In this document: positions 39,017-50,027 of the stretch, piece by piece
Numbering within the stretch: position 1 is the first letter of the stretch
Layout of the letters: every line of letters starts with the position of its first letter
NCBI GenBank assembly: GCA_025531455.1
Contig: JAMYHL010000023.1
Location: 372,001 to 436,000, forward strand
Source: Apiotrichum sp. Y4204
Taxonomy: Eukaryota; Basidiomycota; Tremellomycetes; Trichosporonales; Trichosporonaceae
DNA: 64,000 bases
Direction: 5' to 3'
Notes under the pieces: generated by a model
Told to the model about the DNA's origin: nothing
Databases searched by the model: none
What the model saw: only the letters and a program-made list of their open reading frames with translations
Made by a program: the position numbers and the translations under genes

Positions 39017-39952
39017 ATGTCCCTCCGCACCGCCGTTGCGTCGGCCTCGCGCGCCGCCCGCCCGCGGGCCGTCATCTCTCGCGCCGCGTCGTCCAAAGCC
39101 GCCGCTGCGCCGGCTACCACCGAGGCCGAAGCGAGCGGATCGAACTGGGAGCTGCCCGACATTCACCTCGGCCAGACACACCTGTCGCGCTACCACGAGC
39201 ACTACGACTCGACGCTCGCGAGCGACATTATGTACATGACGTACAACCACCGCGCGACGGCGACGGCCGAGGCGGCCGCCGAGGCTGCGTCCGAGGCTAG
39301 CGAGCTCGAACCCGTCCTCAAGACCGGATACGAGGCGAACCGCCCGCAGGCGCCGCCAAGGGGAAACCGCCCCGTCCGGCCAGTGTCCAAGGGCATTACC
39401 GCGGAGACTGTGCCCCGCCTGGAAAGCATCACGCTCCACACGATGGTCAAGGAGGCGATTGGCAACAAGCAGGCGCTGCTGTCTGCGATTATGGCGTTCC
39501 GCGCCATTTCGGGCGAGTCGGTCCTCGGCGGCGGCCGCACAGGTTCCTCGGGCGTGCAGGTCGTCGTGTCGCGCAAGGGTGCCGCGCAGTTCAAGCTGCG
39601 TGCCGGCATGCCCGTGAGCGCAACCGTCGAGCTCCGTGGCGAGGCCATGTACGACTTTATCCAGTCGTTTGTCGACTTTGTCCTCCCGCGCATCCGTGAT
39701 TTCCCCGGCTTCGTCCTCCCCCCGGCCTCCGCGTCCAAGACGTCCCCCTCTGCGCTTGCTGGTGTCGTCTCCGTCGGCCTGCCCCCGTCCGCGATGGGCT
39801 TCTTCCCCCAGATTGAGCCCAACATTGACGCATACAACAAACTGCACGGCTTCCACGTCTACTTCAAGACCAACGCTCGCGGCAAGGACGCCCAGGAGCA
39901 CGCCCGCGCACTCGTCTCCGGATTCAGGATACCATTCACTAGGAAGCAGTAG
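39017..39952 (+). CDS. MRPL7: Mitochondrial ribosomal protein uL5m
   Basis: Predicted 311-residue large-subunit mitoribosomal protein of the L5 family, encoded by a single exon. The first 35 residues ([18 protein letters not shown]) are Arg/Ala/Ser-rich without acids, a typical mitochondrial presequence. The L5 N-terminal region is seen at [20 protein letters not shown], then [34 protein letters not shown] and the C-terminal part with [21 protein letters not shown]. An Ala/Glu-rich insertion (about residues 75-100) and a Ser/Ala stretch near residue 240 are lineage-specific. The start is the first ATG after a stop in frame that gives the presequence; upstream in-frame sequence lacks coding character. 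Confidence 0.93.
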   Translation: MSLRTAVASASRAARPRAVISRAASSKAAAAPATTEAEASGSNWELPDIHLGQTHLSRYHEHYDSTLASDIMYMTYNHRATATAEAAAEAASEASELEPVLKTGYEANRPQAPPRGNRPVRPVSKGITAETVPRLESITLHTMVKEAIGNKQALLSAIMAFRAISGESVLGGGRTGSSGVQVVVSRKGAAQFKLRAGMPVSATVELRGEAMYDFIQSFVDFVLPRIRDFPGFVLPPASASKTSPSALAGVVSVGLPPSAMGFFPQIEPNIDAYNKLHGFHVYFKTNARGKDAQEHARALVSGFRIPFTRKQ

Positions 39953-40242
39953 ACTGCCTTGCATGAACACATCTCGCATATGGACAGACACTGCGTGCTG
40001 AGGTCGAAGTCTTCAGGAACTTGCCAATGTTGAAAGCTTGGAAGATGAGGGGCAAAGTACAATGGCTTTGGGCATCTTGTGTGCTCTGTGACGGCCGTAA
40101 AAAGAGCGTCTCTCGAGAGTCCATGGCTCAGCGCGACGGAGAAAAGCAAGTGAAGTCGACGACGACAGTCGATGTTGGGGGCTGGGGGCTCCTGTCCTTT
40201 ATATAGATCCGGCGATTCCAAAAAATATACTGAGAAAAAAGG

Positions 40243-40336
40243 GCTCTTGTGGTGTAGTGGCTATCATACTCTCTTAGGGTTGCTGAAAGCATCTTAAGCT
40301 TGGGAGTGGTCCTCGGTTCAAATCCGGGCAAGGGCC
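40243..40336 (+). tRNA. tP(AGG): tRNA-Pro (anticodon AGG) with a 21-nt intron
   Basis: The 5' strand GCTCTTG (40243-40249) pairs with CAAGGGC (40329-40335) with one G-U, and the discriminator base is C40336. The D arm, anticodon stem CTCTC (40269-40273) with GGGAG (40302-40306), anticodon AGG (40276-40278) and the T arm CTCGG-TTCAAAT-CCGGG are complete. The intron (40280-40300) sits after position 37, the canonical place. A T-rich pol III terminator follows (TTTGTTTTTT from about 40337). The mature tRNA would be 73 nt before CCA addition. Confidence 0.93.
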
Positions 40337-40350
40337 TTTGTTTTTTAATT
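40337..40350 (+). terminator. Pol III terminator of tRNA-Pro
   Basis: T-runs directly after the discriminator base of the tRNA gene, as needed for RNA polymerase III termination. Confidence 0.75.
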
Positions 40351-40638
40351 TTGTTGTCTCCTTTCTTGTCCGGTTTTCGAACGAGCTAAAAAACTTGAAC
40401 TTGCGCACTTGCTGTGCTGCAGTCTCCGCCGTCCGATATCTGTCAATTACCTCACGCATAAAGAAAAAGGCCGAGACGAGTGCGTGAGATTAGTCTGACG
40501 CCATTTTATCTGCGCAACCTGCGAGCTGCGCGAGAGGATACAACAACTTACTGCATGAGGTTCTCAGCGTGTATTCCAATGTCGGATATGAATATGTCAA
40601 CATGGCTGGCTTGGTCGAATCTCGTGGTGATGACTGCC

Positions 40639-41988
40639 CTACGCGCCCACCTTGTCAGTCTTCTCCTCCGCGGTCTCCTTCTCCTCGGCCTCCTCGGGCT
40701 TCGCGTCCTCGCCGCCCTCGCCACGAGCCTCGACCCACTCCTTCGTCCCGCTCTCGCGCCCTTTTCCCTTCAGACCCGCGCGCTCGGCCTCGGCATCCCG
40801 CCGCGCCTCGTCGTCCATCCACGCGGCCTGTTTCGCGTCCATTTCCGCCAGACGCGCACGTTCTCCAGCATCCAGACCCGCGCGGCGCATCACCGTCGTG
40901 GTAAGGAGCACAACCTTGAGGCGGTCCTCGGTAATCCCATTTCCGTCCTCGGTTGCCTGCATCCGGCGGGCGAGGCATGCGTCCCAGTCGTCGACATATG
41001 CGCGCGTCACGTCCTCGGCACCGAGGGGCCCGAACGCCAAACACCAGCGCTGCATCTTGCCCCAGCCGCGGTCGTACAATTGCGGCTTGGAGGTCTCCGC
41101 CTCGCAGCTGTCGACGTGCACCCAGTGCCCCAGTGCCGGCGACCAGTACTCGGTCCACACGTGGTCCTCACTCCGGTCAGCACACCCCTCAAGGCCTCAA
41201 GAGCCTCACCTGTTCCACACGTAGCGCGACTCGATACCGAGTACCTGGAGGAAGATGTAAAAGAGCTGCGCAAACTCCCCTGGAACATTTAGCACATTAT
41301 TGTTCCCTGATGAGACCCACCACATCGGCCGCGGCGCGCGCGCATCAGCGCTTTGGCAGAATTATACCTCGGGAAGCGGTTATCGTGCCCACACTTGTTG
41401 CAGGTGTGAATTTCGACGCGGCCGGCGCCACCGGCGCGATCCTCAGCGTCCGGCTCGCCAGCACGTGTGTACCGCGTCTCCGAGCCGCACTTTTCGCATT
41501 TGATTGGATCTGCCCAGCGGAAATATGTGTGCTTGAACCACCGCGCGGCGGCCAGCACCGTCGCGTCTTCCACCCCAAATGGCGAGAAAGGGTGGTCGCT
41601 GCCTTGGAGAAGCTCGTCCGCCTGCGAGGCCACAGGCTCGAGCACCTTGCGCGCGGCGTCCACTAGGTCCGGGGTCTGTGCGTTTAGCGTTTCTCCCAAC
41701 ATCTTCTGTGCCACCAGTATAACCTTAACATACCAGAAGCTCAGCCACTTGACAATGCTGTCTCAGCCCAACAATGCTGCCCTCGAGCCCGCGGCGCTGT
41801 CGAGCGGGCTTTACTGCGACACGCCGCGGGAATTCGGCCGCTAGTTTGCGGAGATGTTCGATTTCAGGCCCCAGAGGTTGAGAGAGCCCCGGAATGGACA
41901 GTATCTCGCCGCGCGCGAGGCGCCGCGCAACATACTCGGCTACCTCCGGCGTGGGGCGGTATACGGATTCTGTTGGGGTCGGAGGCAT
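40639..41988 (-). CDS. PNG1: Peptide:N-glycanase PNG1
   Basis: Predicted 403-residue cytosolic deglycosylase acting on misfolded glycoproteins exported from the ER. Exons are 41988-41734, 41675-41321, 41279-41210 and 41170-40639. It has a transglutaminase-like core with two CxxC zinc pairs (CEKCG and CNKCG). The catalytic triad is visible: Cys203 in GRCGGEFAQLF, His230 in SEDHVWTEYW and Asp247 in HWVHVDSCE. The C-terminal tail is Glu/Lys-rich. The first intron has donor GTATGT; I place its acceptor at the CTAAAC-CACAG site (58 nt) rather than at an earlier CAG that would leave a 28-nt intron. The N-terminal exon has weaker family support than the core. Confidence 0.9.
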
Positions 41989-43699
41989 GCTGGTGAGGTC
42001 TATCGTAGTAGAGAAGATGTGGGGCAAAGTGGAGAGTAGAGTAGGAGGTGGGTCAGTTGCAAGAACACTCACCACCCCCTTGCACAGGGAACTGTAAGAC
42101 CGGGAAGATCAGTCGAGAGTGACGTGTGCGCAGCTCGTAGGTGTGGGGCCCCAGATTCCCTGTCCCACACTTTCCCAGGGTAGCCCACGTTAGCGCCCAG
42201 CCACCAAACGGCACCTACGATCAAGCGATCCCTGCCAAAATGATTCGGTCGGCAGTGTCAATTTCATCATCCATCTCCATCTTCACGTTGCCGCCAAGCC
42301 ACTAAGACTATCCAGCAATGTGCTCCCACAGTTCTTCCGGACGTATACCATTCGTTCCAATTGGGGGCCACAGACCTGGAAGAAGGTCTTGCCTCGGCGC
42401 CTGAACGCACTCCGGCAGCCTCCCATCCGCGCGCCGGCGCCTAGCCAGCCAAGCACGCGTTCCAAGTCATAACATACAACGCAACTTTGCTGTCATCTTC
42501 GGAATTCAGTCTTATCCTTGTCTCGGAATGAGGTACAGGTGCCTGCGGATATGCCGATGGCCGGGCGCGTGTTTCCTTCTGGTGAATGGTACGGCGGTAC
42601 CGACTGCACTACTGGTTCACATGTGTACGTTAGACCTTCGCGCTAAAACATATCAGTGCCCAGGCACCTTATCTCATCGCCAGCCACAGCCGACTTGGCA
42701 CTGTGGTCCCATGTGCGACACGAACATTCTAGCTCAGCTCGATAATCATCCGTCTCCAGCCGTTGTCCAATTGTCCAGCTATCTACACAGCCATCCGTCA
42801 TGTGATGACGGCCGGAGTTTCTCAAGCACTGTGCTTCTGAGAGGAACCACGCGGGGCACGCGGGGCATTGTGGGACCCGTGGGGAAAGTGGCGCGGGGCC
42901 CGGGCCGCGAAGCGCGAATGGCGCGCAATGTCTGACGCGATGGCGGACGCGAATGCGGACGCGAGATCCGAAAAGACATCCAGCCGAGGCGCGTATCCCC
43001 CGTTGATAAAGTTTGCCAAGCGGGTGGGCGATCGCACTGTAACACGTTCTTGGCATCCGTCATGTTACAACAGAACATGAGGGACCCTTGGTTTCAACGC
43101 TGACGCCGAGCATTTGTTTGGCCAGCAAATTGCTGGATCCGCGCAGGCACCCGATAAACAAGTTTGGTTTGAGCTACTTCGCGCAGTCTCCATCTCATAT
43201 CAAACTATCCAGAGGTGGTGCGCGGGTGAATATCTCCGACTCTTGGGTGTGCCCAGCACACGTTGGGGATAAAGTAAGTGTCATGCCAAGGTGCCCCAGG
43301 CCGGTGTTGCCAAGAAGTATCGAACAGATCCGCCTCGACACCATGTGGGTCGCAATGTCGTGATGCAGGATGGCAGGACTGTGCAGAAGAGTGCGAGTCC
43401 TTGGTGCAAACGAGAGCGAGCGGAAGAAGGTCGGAGAAGTCAAGGAAAGAGAGCGAGAAGGCATGGGATGGGAGTGGCACTGACCAAGCGAAGACACAAC
43501 GACACTGTGAGACGGCCGTTGCCGAGTTCCGTGATGTCCAGCCTCCAGGCAAGGTCCGTTGGTCCTCTAGGTTACCTCTATGCTACTTCGAGAGCGATGT
43601 TTCTGTAGCAAGGACGAACTTGGCGAGGATGAGCTGAACAGTATATAAAGCGTCTTGGGATTCTCTATCGAGTCCCCAGAGCAACCTGCCATAGCAATA
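41989..43699. other. Gene-free divergent interval PNG1/aminopeptidase
   Basis: About 1.7 kb. The only marked signal is the TATA box of the aminopeptidase at its right end. Open frames on both strands look like chance frames. A duplicated TGCGGACGCGA-type 12-mer is near 42941-42966. Confidence 0.5.
43642..43649 (+). promoter_or_regulatory. TATA box of the M17 aminopeptidase gene
   Basis: TATATAAA ends 50 bases before the start codon at 43700, an unusually clear TATA element for this window. It suggests inducible rather than constitutive expression. Confidence 0.6.
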
Positions 43700-45367
43700 A
43701 TGCGCCCCTCCTTCCTCCTTAGCCTCCTCTTTGTCCTCGGTACGTCCGCTTCGGCGGTCCGCCCTCACGTCGTCCGTGATGCCAATGCCCTCGCGGAGGC
43801 CGACAACTCCATTGCTCACGGCGTCGACCCCCGCGTTCTTAACGCCGCGACCGCTGGCGACTGGCACCTCTTCCCGCGCACAAACGACGGCAAGCCCGCC
43901 ACCACCAAGGTCTCCGTCGTGGGCACGGCTGCCGACGCTGGCGCCGACGCCATTGTTATTGGCGCTGTGAAGACTGCCGACGGCTTCACCATCGTTGGCG
44001 ACGGCCTCGGAGCCGAGCGCAACGGCCAGATTGTGGGTATGCTCGAGGCCCTCGGCCTCTCGTCGACCAACGGCAACACAGTCCGCTTCCCCGGCCAGGA
44101 GGGTGATGGCGCGCCCCTCATCGTCGTCGTCTCCCTTGGCAAGCTCAAGAGCGACCCCAAGCCCGAGACGCTCCGCCGCGCCGCTGGCGCCGCCGTCCGC
44201 CAACTGGCCGGCTACAACAAGGTCGCTGTGGTCCTCCCCACCGACTCACCCGAGAAGCTCTACGCCGTTGCCGAAGGTGCTGCGCTCGGCGCGTACAACT
44301 TCATCGACTACAAGACCAGTGACCCTACGCCTCCAGCTGGCGAGGTTGTCGTCGTGACCAGCGCCGAGGGCGCCAACGACGCTGCCGCTCGTGCCGAGAT
44401 CGTCTCTCGCCACGTCAAGGGCTCGCGCAGGCTCACGACCATCCCCGCGAACGAGCTCTACCCCCAGTCGTTCCTTGACCGTGTCAATGAGGCCGTTGCC
44501 GGCATGGAGAACGTCGAGGTCGAGGTTTGGGACGAGAACCGTCTCCGCGATGAGGGCCTCAACCTCCTCCTCAACGTCGGTATTGGCTCTGCCCGCCCGC
44601 CCCGCCTGGTCAAGGTCACGTACAACGGCGGCGACAAGGGTCACGTTGCCCTTATCGGCAAGGGCATCACCTTCGACTCGGGAGGCTACAACCTGAAGAG
44701 CGGAGCTTCAATGGCGACCATGAAGACCGACATGACCGGTGCCGGCGTCGTGTTCCACAGCGCCCTTGCTGCCGCCGAGCTCAAGCTCCCCGTCCGTGTC
44801 ACTGCGTGGCTGTGTCTCGCCGAGAACCTCGTTGACGGACTCGCCCAGCGCCCCGGAGACATTTGGACTGCCTACAACGGCAAGACTGTCGAGATCACCA
44901 ACACCGACGCCGAGGGTCGCCTCGTCATGGCCGACGGCCTCTCCAAGGCTGCTGAGGAGAAGCCCGACATGATGATCGATGTTGCGACCCTCACCGGCGC
45001 GCAGGTCACCGCGCTCGGCGACCGCAACGCCGGTCTTATGGGCGACGAGGGCCCCGTCGAGGCAGTCAAGAAGGCCGCCGTCTCCACCGGCGAAGGATTC
45101 TGGTACATGCCCTTCTTCGAGGAGTTCTACGCCGACATGGTCTCGAACATTGCCGACTACCGCAACTCGGGCACCGGCAGCGACGGCGGCATGCAGAAGG
45201 GTGGCATCTTCCTCGAGCCGTTCGCCATGGGCGTCCCCTGGGCCCACCTCGACATTGCGGGCCCGGCCTACAACGAGGGCTCGGCCCACGGATACACCCC
45301 CACCCAGGGTACCGGCTTTAGCGTCCGTACCCTCATCCAGCTCATCCAGGAGCACGGTCAGAAGTAA
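43700..45367 (+). CDS. Leucyl aminopeptidase, M17 family, predicted secreted
   Basis: Predicted 555-residue dizinc peptidase encoded by one exon. M17 metal ligands are visible: IGKGITFDSGG with Lys321 and Asp326, the aspartate in KTDMTGAG, and the signature NTDAEGR (residues 401-407); then IDVATLTGAQ and MPFFEEFYADM. The N-terminus (RPSFLLSLLFVLGTSASA) is a textbook signal peptide, so the enzyme should enter the secretory pathway, unlike classic cytosolic leucine aminopeptidases. The start at 43700 is chosen because it gives this signal peptide and lies 50 bases after a TATA box. It has no introns, in contrast to most neighbours. A bacterial origin is possible but not shown. Confidence 0.92.
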   Translation: MRPSFLLSLLFVLGTSASAVRPHVVRDANALAEADNSIAHGVDPRVLNAATAGDWHLFPRTNDGKPATTKVSVVGTAADAGADAIVIGAVKTADGFTIVGDGLGAERNGQIVGMLEALGLSSTNGNTVRFPGQEGDGAPLIVVVSLGKLKSDPKPETLRRAAGAAVRQLAGYNKVAVVLPTDSPEKLYAVAEGAALGAYNFIDYKTSDPTPPAGEVVVVTSAEGANDAAARAEIVSRHVKGSRRLTTIPANELYPQSFLDRVNEAVAGMENVEVEVWDENRLRDEGLNLLLNVGIGSARPPRLVKVTYNGGDKGHVALIGKGITFDSGGYNLKSGASMATMKTDMTGAGVVFHSALAAAELKLPVRVTAWLCLAENLVDGLAQRPGDIWTAYNGKTVEITNTDAEGRLVMADGLSKAAEEKPDMMIDVATLTGAQVTALGDRNAGLMGDEGPVEAVKKAAVSTGEGFWYMPFFEEFYADMVSNIADYRNSGTGSDGGMQKGGIFLEPFAMGVPWAHLDIAGPAYNEGSAHGYTPTQGTGFSVRTLIQLIQEHGQK

Positions 45368-46375
45368 TGCGCTGCCACGATGCGCCGTAATGGGAAACAT
45401 TGGGTTTAAATAAATGTTATATAGGACGACTAGTGAAACGACAAGTCAAGAATAATGTGAATGCATCCTATGTCAATACGCAATGAACAGCGCTGTCATC
45501 GTCTTTTCTGTCCACTCGTTTTGGCGACACCTTTACAGTGATTGCCTATTGTTGTCAAAAACAATCCCCAGGCCGCGCCGTCGTACTGTGTATTGTTCGT
45601 TTGCCTCCATATACAAGCCAGACTATTTTCTTCTGCACGGGTCGGCTTTTTGCATCGTACTTTGCGGCATCGTTCGACAATTACTCTTGTTTTAATGTTG
45701 TTTCCTTGATTTTATATTCTGGGGTCATGTTCATTTATCTTTGCGGATATTTTGCAGGTCTCTAACCAATCCAAAATACTCCACACTCAAAAAATAAAAT
45801 AAAAAAGGCGCGTCGTCTCATTAACTTCACGAATGACAAGTATGGGATTGCGGCTGCTACTGTGCAGAAAGAGACATTAGTATCACAACGTCTATCTCTG
45901 CTTCTTTCTTTGCTTCGCGTTTCCTGGCTCCCTTAAGTAGCTTAAGTTTTTTTACGGTTCCTGTCTTAGATCCTTCTGCGATCTCTGCTTCGTGACCCCT
46001 TTACTTCTCAGCTCAGCAGTGGTTCCTTTGCTGCCTCATGTCTGGGCGGAACAATGTCCCTGCGTACCTGATGAAGATGGTGTGTCTTTCAGGCCGACAT
46101 TGTTTCGCTCTCGAGGGAAGGTGATGCGTTCATAATATTTTGCTCGGCGCCAGTCACTACAGTGACGCTTAGCAAGCTAGTTGCAATGGTAATAGAGCAT
46201 CGCGAGAACGGCTGTGCGAAGCAGCTACTGTCAAAGCTTTAACGGAACGGTCCGAGCTGAACCAGGTTCCAGGTGGTGGATGTGCTGCTCACAGGCGGGT
46301 AAAGTTTCGTTATTTCTGATGTAGCAAATAATGACCAAAATTCATGCATTTTATATCTTCAGAGTTCCGACTGGC
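45368..46375. other. AT-richer intergenic, convergent 3' ends
   Basis: About 1 kb between the aminopeptidase and amidase stops. More AT-rich than its surroundings, with A-runs at 45788-45806. No gene or tRNA could be folded. Confidence 0.5.
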
Positions 46376-48143
46376 TCACAGCTTGCCCGCCTGCCCCTGC
46401 GCGCGGCTTTTCTCAAGCGCCGCCTCAATGACAGCAGCGAGCTTGAGACCCTTCTCTTCGGTATGCCGGGAAGTGACGATCTGCAGGCCAACAGGCATAC
46501 CATGCAGCGCCTCGGGGTCGTCTGCCATCAGCCCCATTCATGCCATAATAGCACTCACATTTCTCCCACACCTCCCGCTCGTCCGCATTGCGATACTCAT
46601 CAAGCTTCCCGACATCGCTCCGCCGCGCCACGCCAGCAGGGAAGGATACGCTCGTCTGGTCCGCGAGGTTCCACAGCGAGCAGTACCCCGTGTACCGGAA
46701 CGTGTACCGGGGACACGATGGGAAGGCAGTGACGGGGGCGATGACACCGTCAAACGGGCGTCCCGTGCCGGTAACCTCTGCGCTGGCGGTCCATGAAGCA
46801 AGGAGGTCGGTGAGGAACGCATTGCGCGCGATCTGCAGATCCCACAGATCCGCCACGCGCGGGGGGTTGTCCGCGCTCCGTGCGTAGATTTTCTCATAGT
46901 ACGCCAGCCCTTCCGGCCACGGCTCGGGAACGCGACCGCCGCGCACAAGCGCGCGCAGCTTCGCGCCCCCGTCCCCGTGCAGCAGCTGCATTAGGAGGCG
47001 CGGGCCGCCCGCAGGCGGCGTCCACTCCACGACCTTGTGGCCGGCCGCTTCGAGCGCTGCGCGCGTCTCGTTCAGGACGCGGGTCACGGCGGGCGTGGGG
47101 CGCACTGCACCGTCGTCGAGAATCAGACCTGCTGTCAGCTGCGTACTGGAACCTACGTACCGAAGCAGAGTTTCTTGGGGAGGGAGACATCGCGCCACGG
47201 CATGTTGAGGGTTATGGGGTCAACTTCTGCGAGGTTGGCATTGCACGTGACGCGGGAGAAGAGTTCGAGGGCTGAGAGGTCCGCGCTCATCGGCCCCGTG
47301 ACGGAGCGCACGGCCTCTTGGCCCGGCGTCGCGCCGGGACGCATGCCGGCCATGCTGAAGCGGGAGGACGAGGCTTTCAGGCCGTAGATCCCGCACGCGG
47401 CGGAGGGGAGGCGGATCGAGCCGGCGATATCTGAGCCGATACCGAGAGGCGCGCCGCGGAGCGCGAGGAGGGCACCCTCGCCGCCTGACGAGCCGCCACA
47501 CGAGTAGCCTGTGTGGTGTGGGTTCGCAGAGTAGCCCCATACATTGTTGTACGTCTCGCCCATGAGCTGATGATGTTAGTCGAGACAGTTTGTAGGATTT
47601 CCTCCAACTGACCATTCCAGTAGGCACGTTCGTCTTGCAGTGGAACACGGCACCGGCGTTACGCAGGGCAGTGACGAGCGCCGCATCCTTGGTGGGCATC
47701 TCACCGACACGGTTCGCGAATCCCGTGCTCGAGTCGTAGCCGAGAATATCGATGTTGTCCTTAAGCGATATGGGGAGGCCGTGAAGCGGTCCGCGGGGCT
47801 TCTTCGTGCGCTTGAGATCGGCGTCAAGCTGGCGCGCGGCGGCAATCGCGTCGTCAAACAGAATCTCCGTGAGGCAGTTGACGAGCTGCTGCGCGATGGC
47901 TGCGCGCTTGCAGAACGCGATGGCCACTGCCTCAGCAGAGAGTTTGCCCCCAGCCATGCGCGAGACAAGGAGCGGCGCCGGCGTCTCAGTGATCACCAGC
48001 TCGGCGGGCGTGAGAATCCCGCATGTGCGCGGAACGTCCATCACATTCGTGCCGCTCGGAACAGCCTTCAGGCGCCATTCGGGGGGGTTGCGCGCGTCCC
48101 GCTCCGACGTCTTGCGGCGCGCCACGTCTTCCCAGGTTGCCAT
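46376..48143 (-). CDS. Amidase (amidase signature family)
   Basis: Predicted 550-residue amidase of the acetamidase/fatty-acid-amide-hydrolase type. Exons are 48143-47613, 47566-47161, 47128-46559 and 46521-46376. The Ser-cisSer-Lys triad is visible: Lys128 in PISLKDN, cis-Ser203 in GGSSGGE and nucleophile Ser227 in GSDIAGS, with the normal spacing of 24 residues. Further family blocks are PLHGLPIS, NVWGYSANPHHTG and HGMPVGLQIV near the C-terminus. No signal peptide is seen, so a cytosolic enzyme is expected. Substrate cannot be told from sequence: acetamide, other aliphatic amides, or fatty acid amides. The second intron is 32 nt. Confidence 0.93.
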
Positions 48144-50027
48144 GTTCAGTGGGTCAGTGGGGTAAGCAAGTGAATGTATGTATGCTGCCGGTGCGTGCGG
48201 TCTGGTTTGTTTTTATGGCAAGAAAGGCAGGTAATCAAGTCGGCCTTCTCCGCGTCCCGTGACCGGCAATGCTAGCGGCGTTCGGCAACCAAGCTGCCGA
48301 TGCTCTCGGCGAGTCGCTTCACGCTGCCTGCGAAGGTGTGTGTGGGGCATGTTGGTTTGTGAAGCAGAGGTCGGCGTCGGTCTCCTCCGCTTCCAGCCTT
48401 GCGGATAGACGGATGTCCACCCAATTCAGCCAAAGGTACGCGGCTTGGGAACAAGTGGGAGTCGGAGGTTTGGGCGAGACAGTAGCTGTCACATCGATAT
48501 TCGCCGAGGCGCTGAGATATCCGAGATCCAAGTTGTAGAATGAAACGAATGACTCGACAGAGCGAGACCTGTTCGCTGTTGTTTGAAGACGCGATCGTGT
48601 CGTTATGGATGCGCGCAGGGCAGATCTAGATGCGCAGAGTAATGATCTCTGGGATCGCTAGATTCCAAACGTGTGGGGGATCGGCGAGACGATCCTCGTA
48701 CCAATGTGCTTGCGGCAGTTAAGCATCCTTTTGCCGTCCCTTTTTCCGTTTCAGTTGAATGGATTCGTGGCTGCTCTGGACTTCCGACAAGGCATAGAGC
48801 GTGGAGTCGGATGAGACACCAGTGCACCATGAGTATACTACTGGGGCTGTGCAGCGGTACAGTTCCAGCCGAGGCAGTCCAGATGGTCAGTACCGGCGAG
48901 GTCGGAGGCTTGGCCTTTTGTTTCTTCCGAGAATTAGATTCGGCTCTTAAGAGTTCGGCAGGAGCCCCCAGCACCACATAAGGAATGCATTACCATAACT
49001 TCTCTCCCTTATTAGTTCTTTAAATCTCATGATCTCTGCGGCTAACGCACGTGGGCACGTGTGTGGCAAAGTCAACGATCTCTGCAATCAGAAACCAGCT
49101 AATCACTGCTGTGTGTGGGGCATGGCATGCGGCTGGGGAGGCGGTGGCGACAGGCTCGCGGGTCGTTGTCGGCCTCACAGCTCATATGCAGTGGAAAGGA
49201 GAACACCGAACAGAACACAACAGAGAGCACTCTGCGACTGAACTATGAGGCGCAGATCATTCCCTGTGGCCCTGCAGGTCTTCCCTACCTGCCTGTAGGC
49301 TGTTGGCTGGTACTGCCTTAAGCCTCGCCCCGCGTATCCCCGCGACTCGATCATTAGTAGTCAGTGACTAGTGCCGGTGCTAGCTCTGCGCAGTGCAGTG
49401 CATGCAAACAGAGTTTTTGCGTCACCAAAGATCACCAAATAGATCATAGCTATTATAGATTCATAAGAGGCACTCGTCATCGATCTCCCCTCCGCCGCGC
49501 GTCACCTCGGCCTTGATACTGATGCCAGAAGACCAGGGCGTGCGCATGTGCGTAGCTGTTGCTCCACTCCCTGTGCAGTAGTATAATCCCATACCTCCTC
49601 CGCACTGTTATCTCCGCCCGAGGCCGAGCCGCGAGCCGAGCCCTGCGTTGTCCCCGTCGTCGTGCTTCTCCACCATCGCAGGGGGAGGATGACTGTACCG
49701 CCTCTGCCGATACAATTATTAGCTTCTCAACCCCAGACCAGCTGCCCAACAACCAGCTGGACCAGCTGAGACCAGCTGCCCCACTTGCATATGTATACAA
49801 CTCGTTCTGTCATGCACCTCCTCTATTAGAACATTCTCGTCTGCCGACGATCCTCACTTCCTCTCTGTTCATCCTCATCTCACCCACACACACACATCTG
49901 TTGTTGATTCTTGCATTGTTTTCTCCTTTCCCCAGCGACTCACTTTCGTCTATTTGTTCTCGTCACGTTTCATTTCGGCGTCTTCCTCATCACCACATTC
50001 TCCCGCTCCAACCCCGCTTCACTCGAC
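48144..50027. other. Divergent intergenic amidase/Sec14-like gene
   Basis: About 1.9 kb. The last 250 bases before 50028 are pyrimidine-rich leader-like sequence. No gene is supported; frames in both directions lack family similarity. Confidence 0.5.

Noticed and set aside
41706..41733. 28-nt intron in PNG1
   Set aside because: A downstream acceptor preceded by CTAAAC gives a 58-nt intron in the same phase and is more plausible.
46165..46290. tRNA-like string (AGTTGCAATGGTAATAGAGCATCGC)
   Set aside because: D-arm-like bases are present, but no consistent acceptor, anticodon and T arms could be folded.
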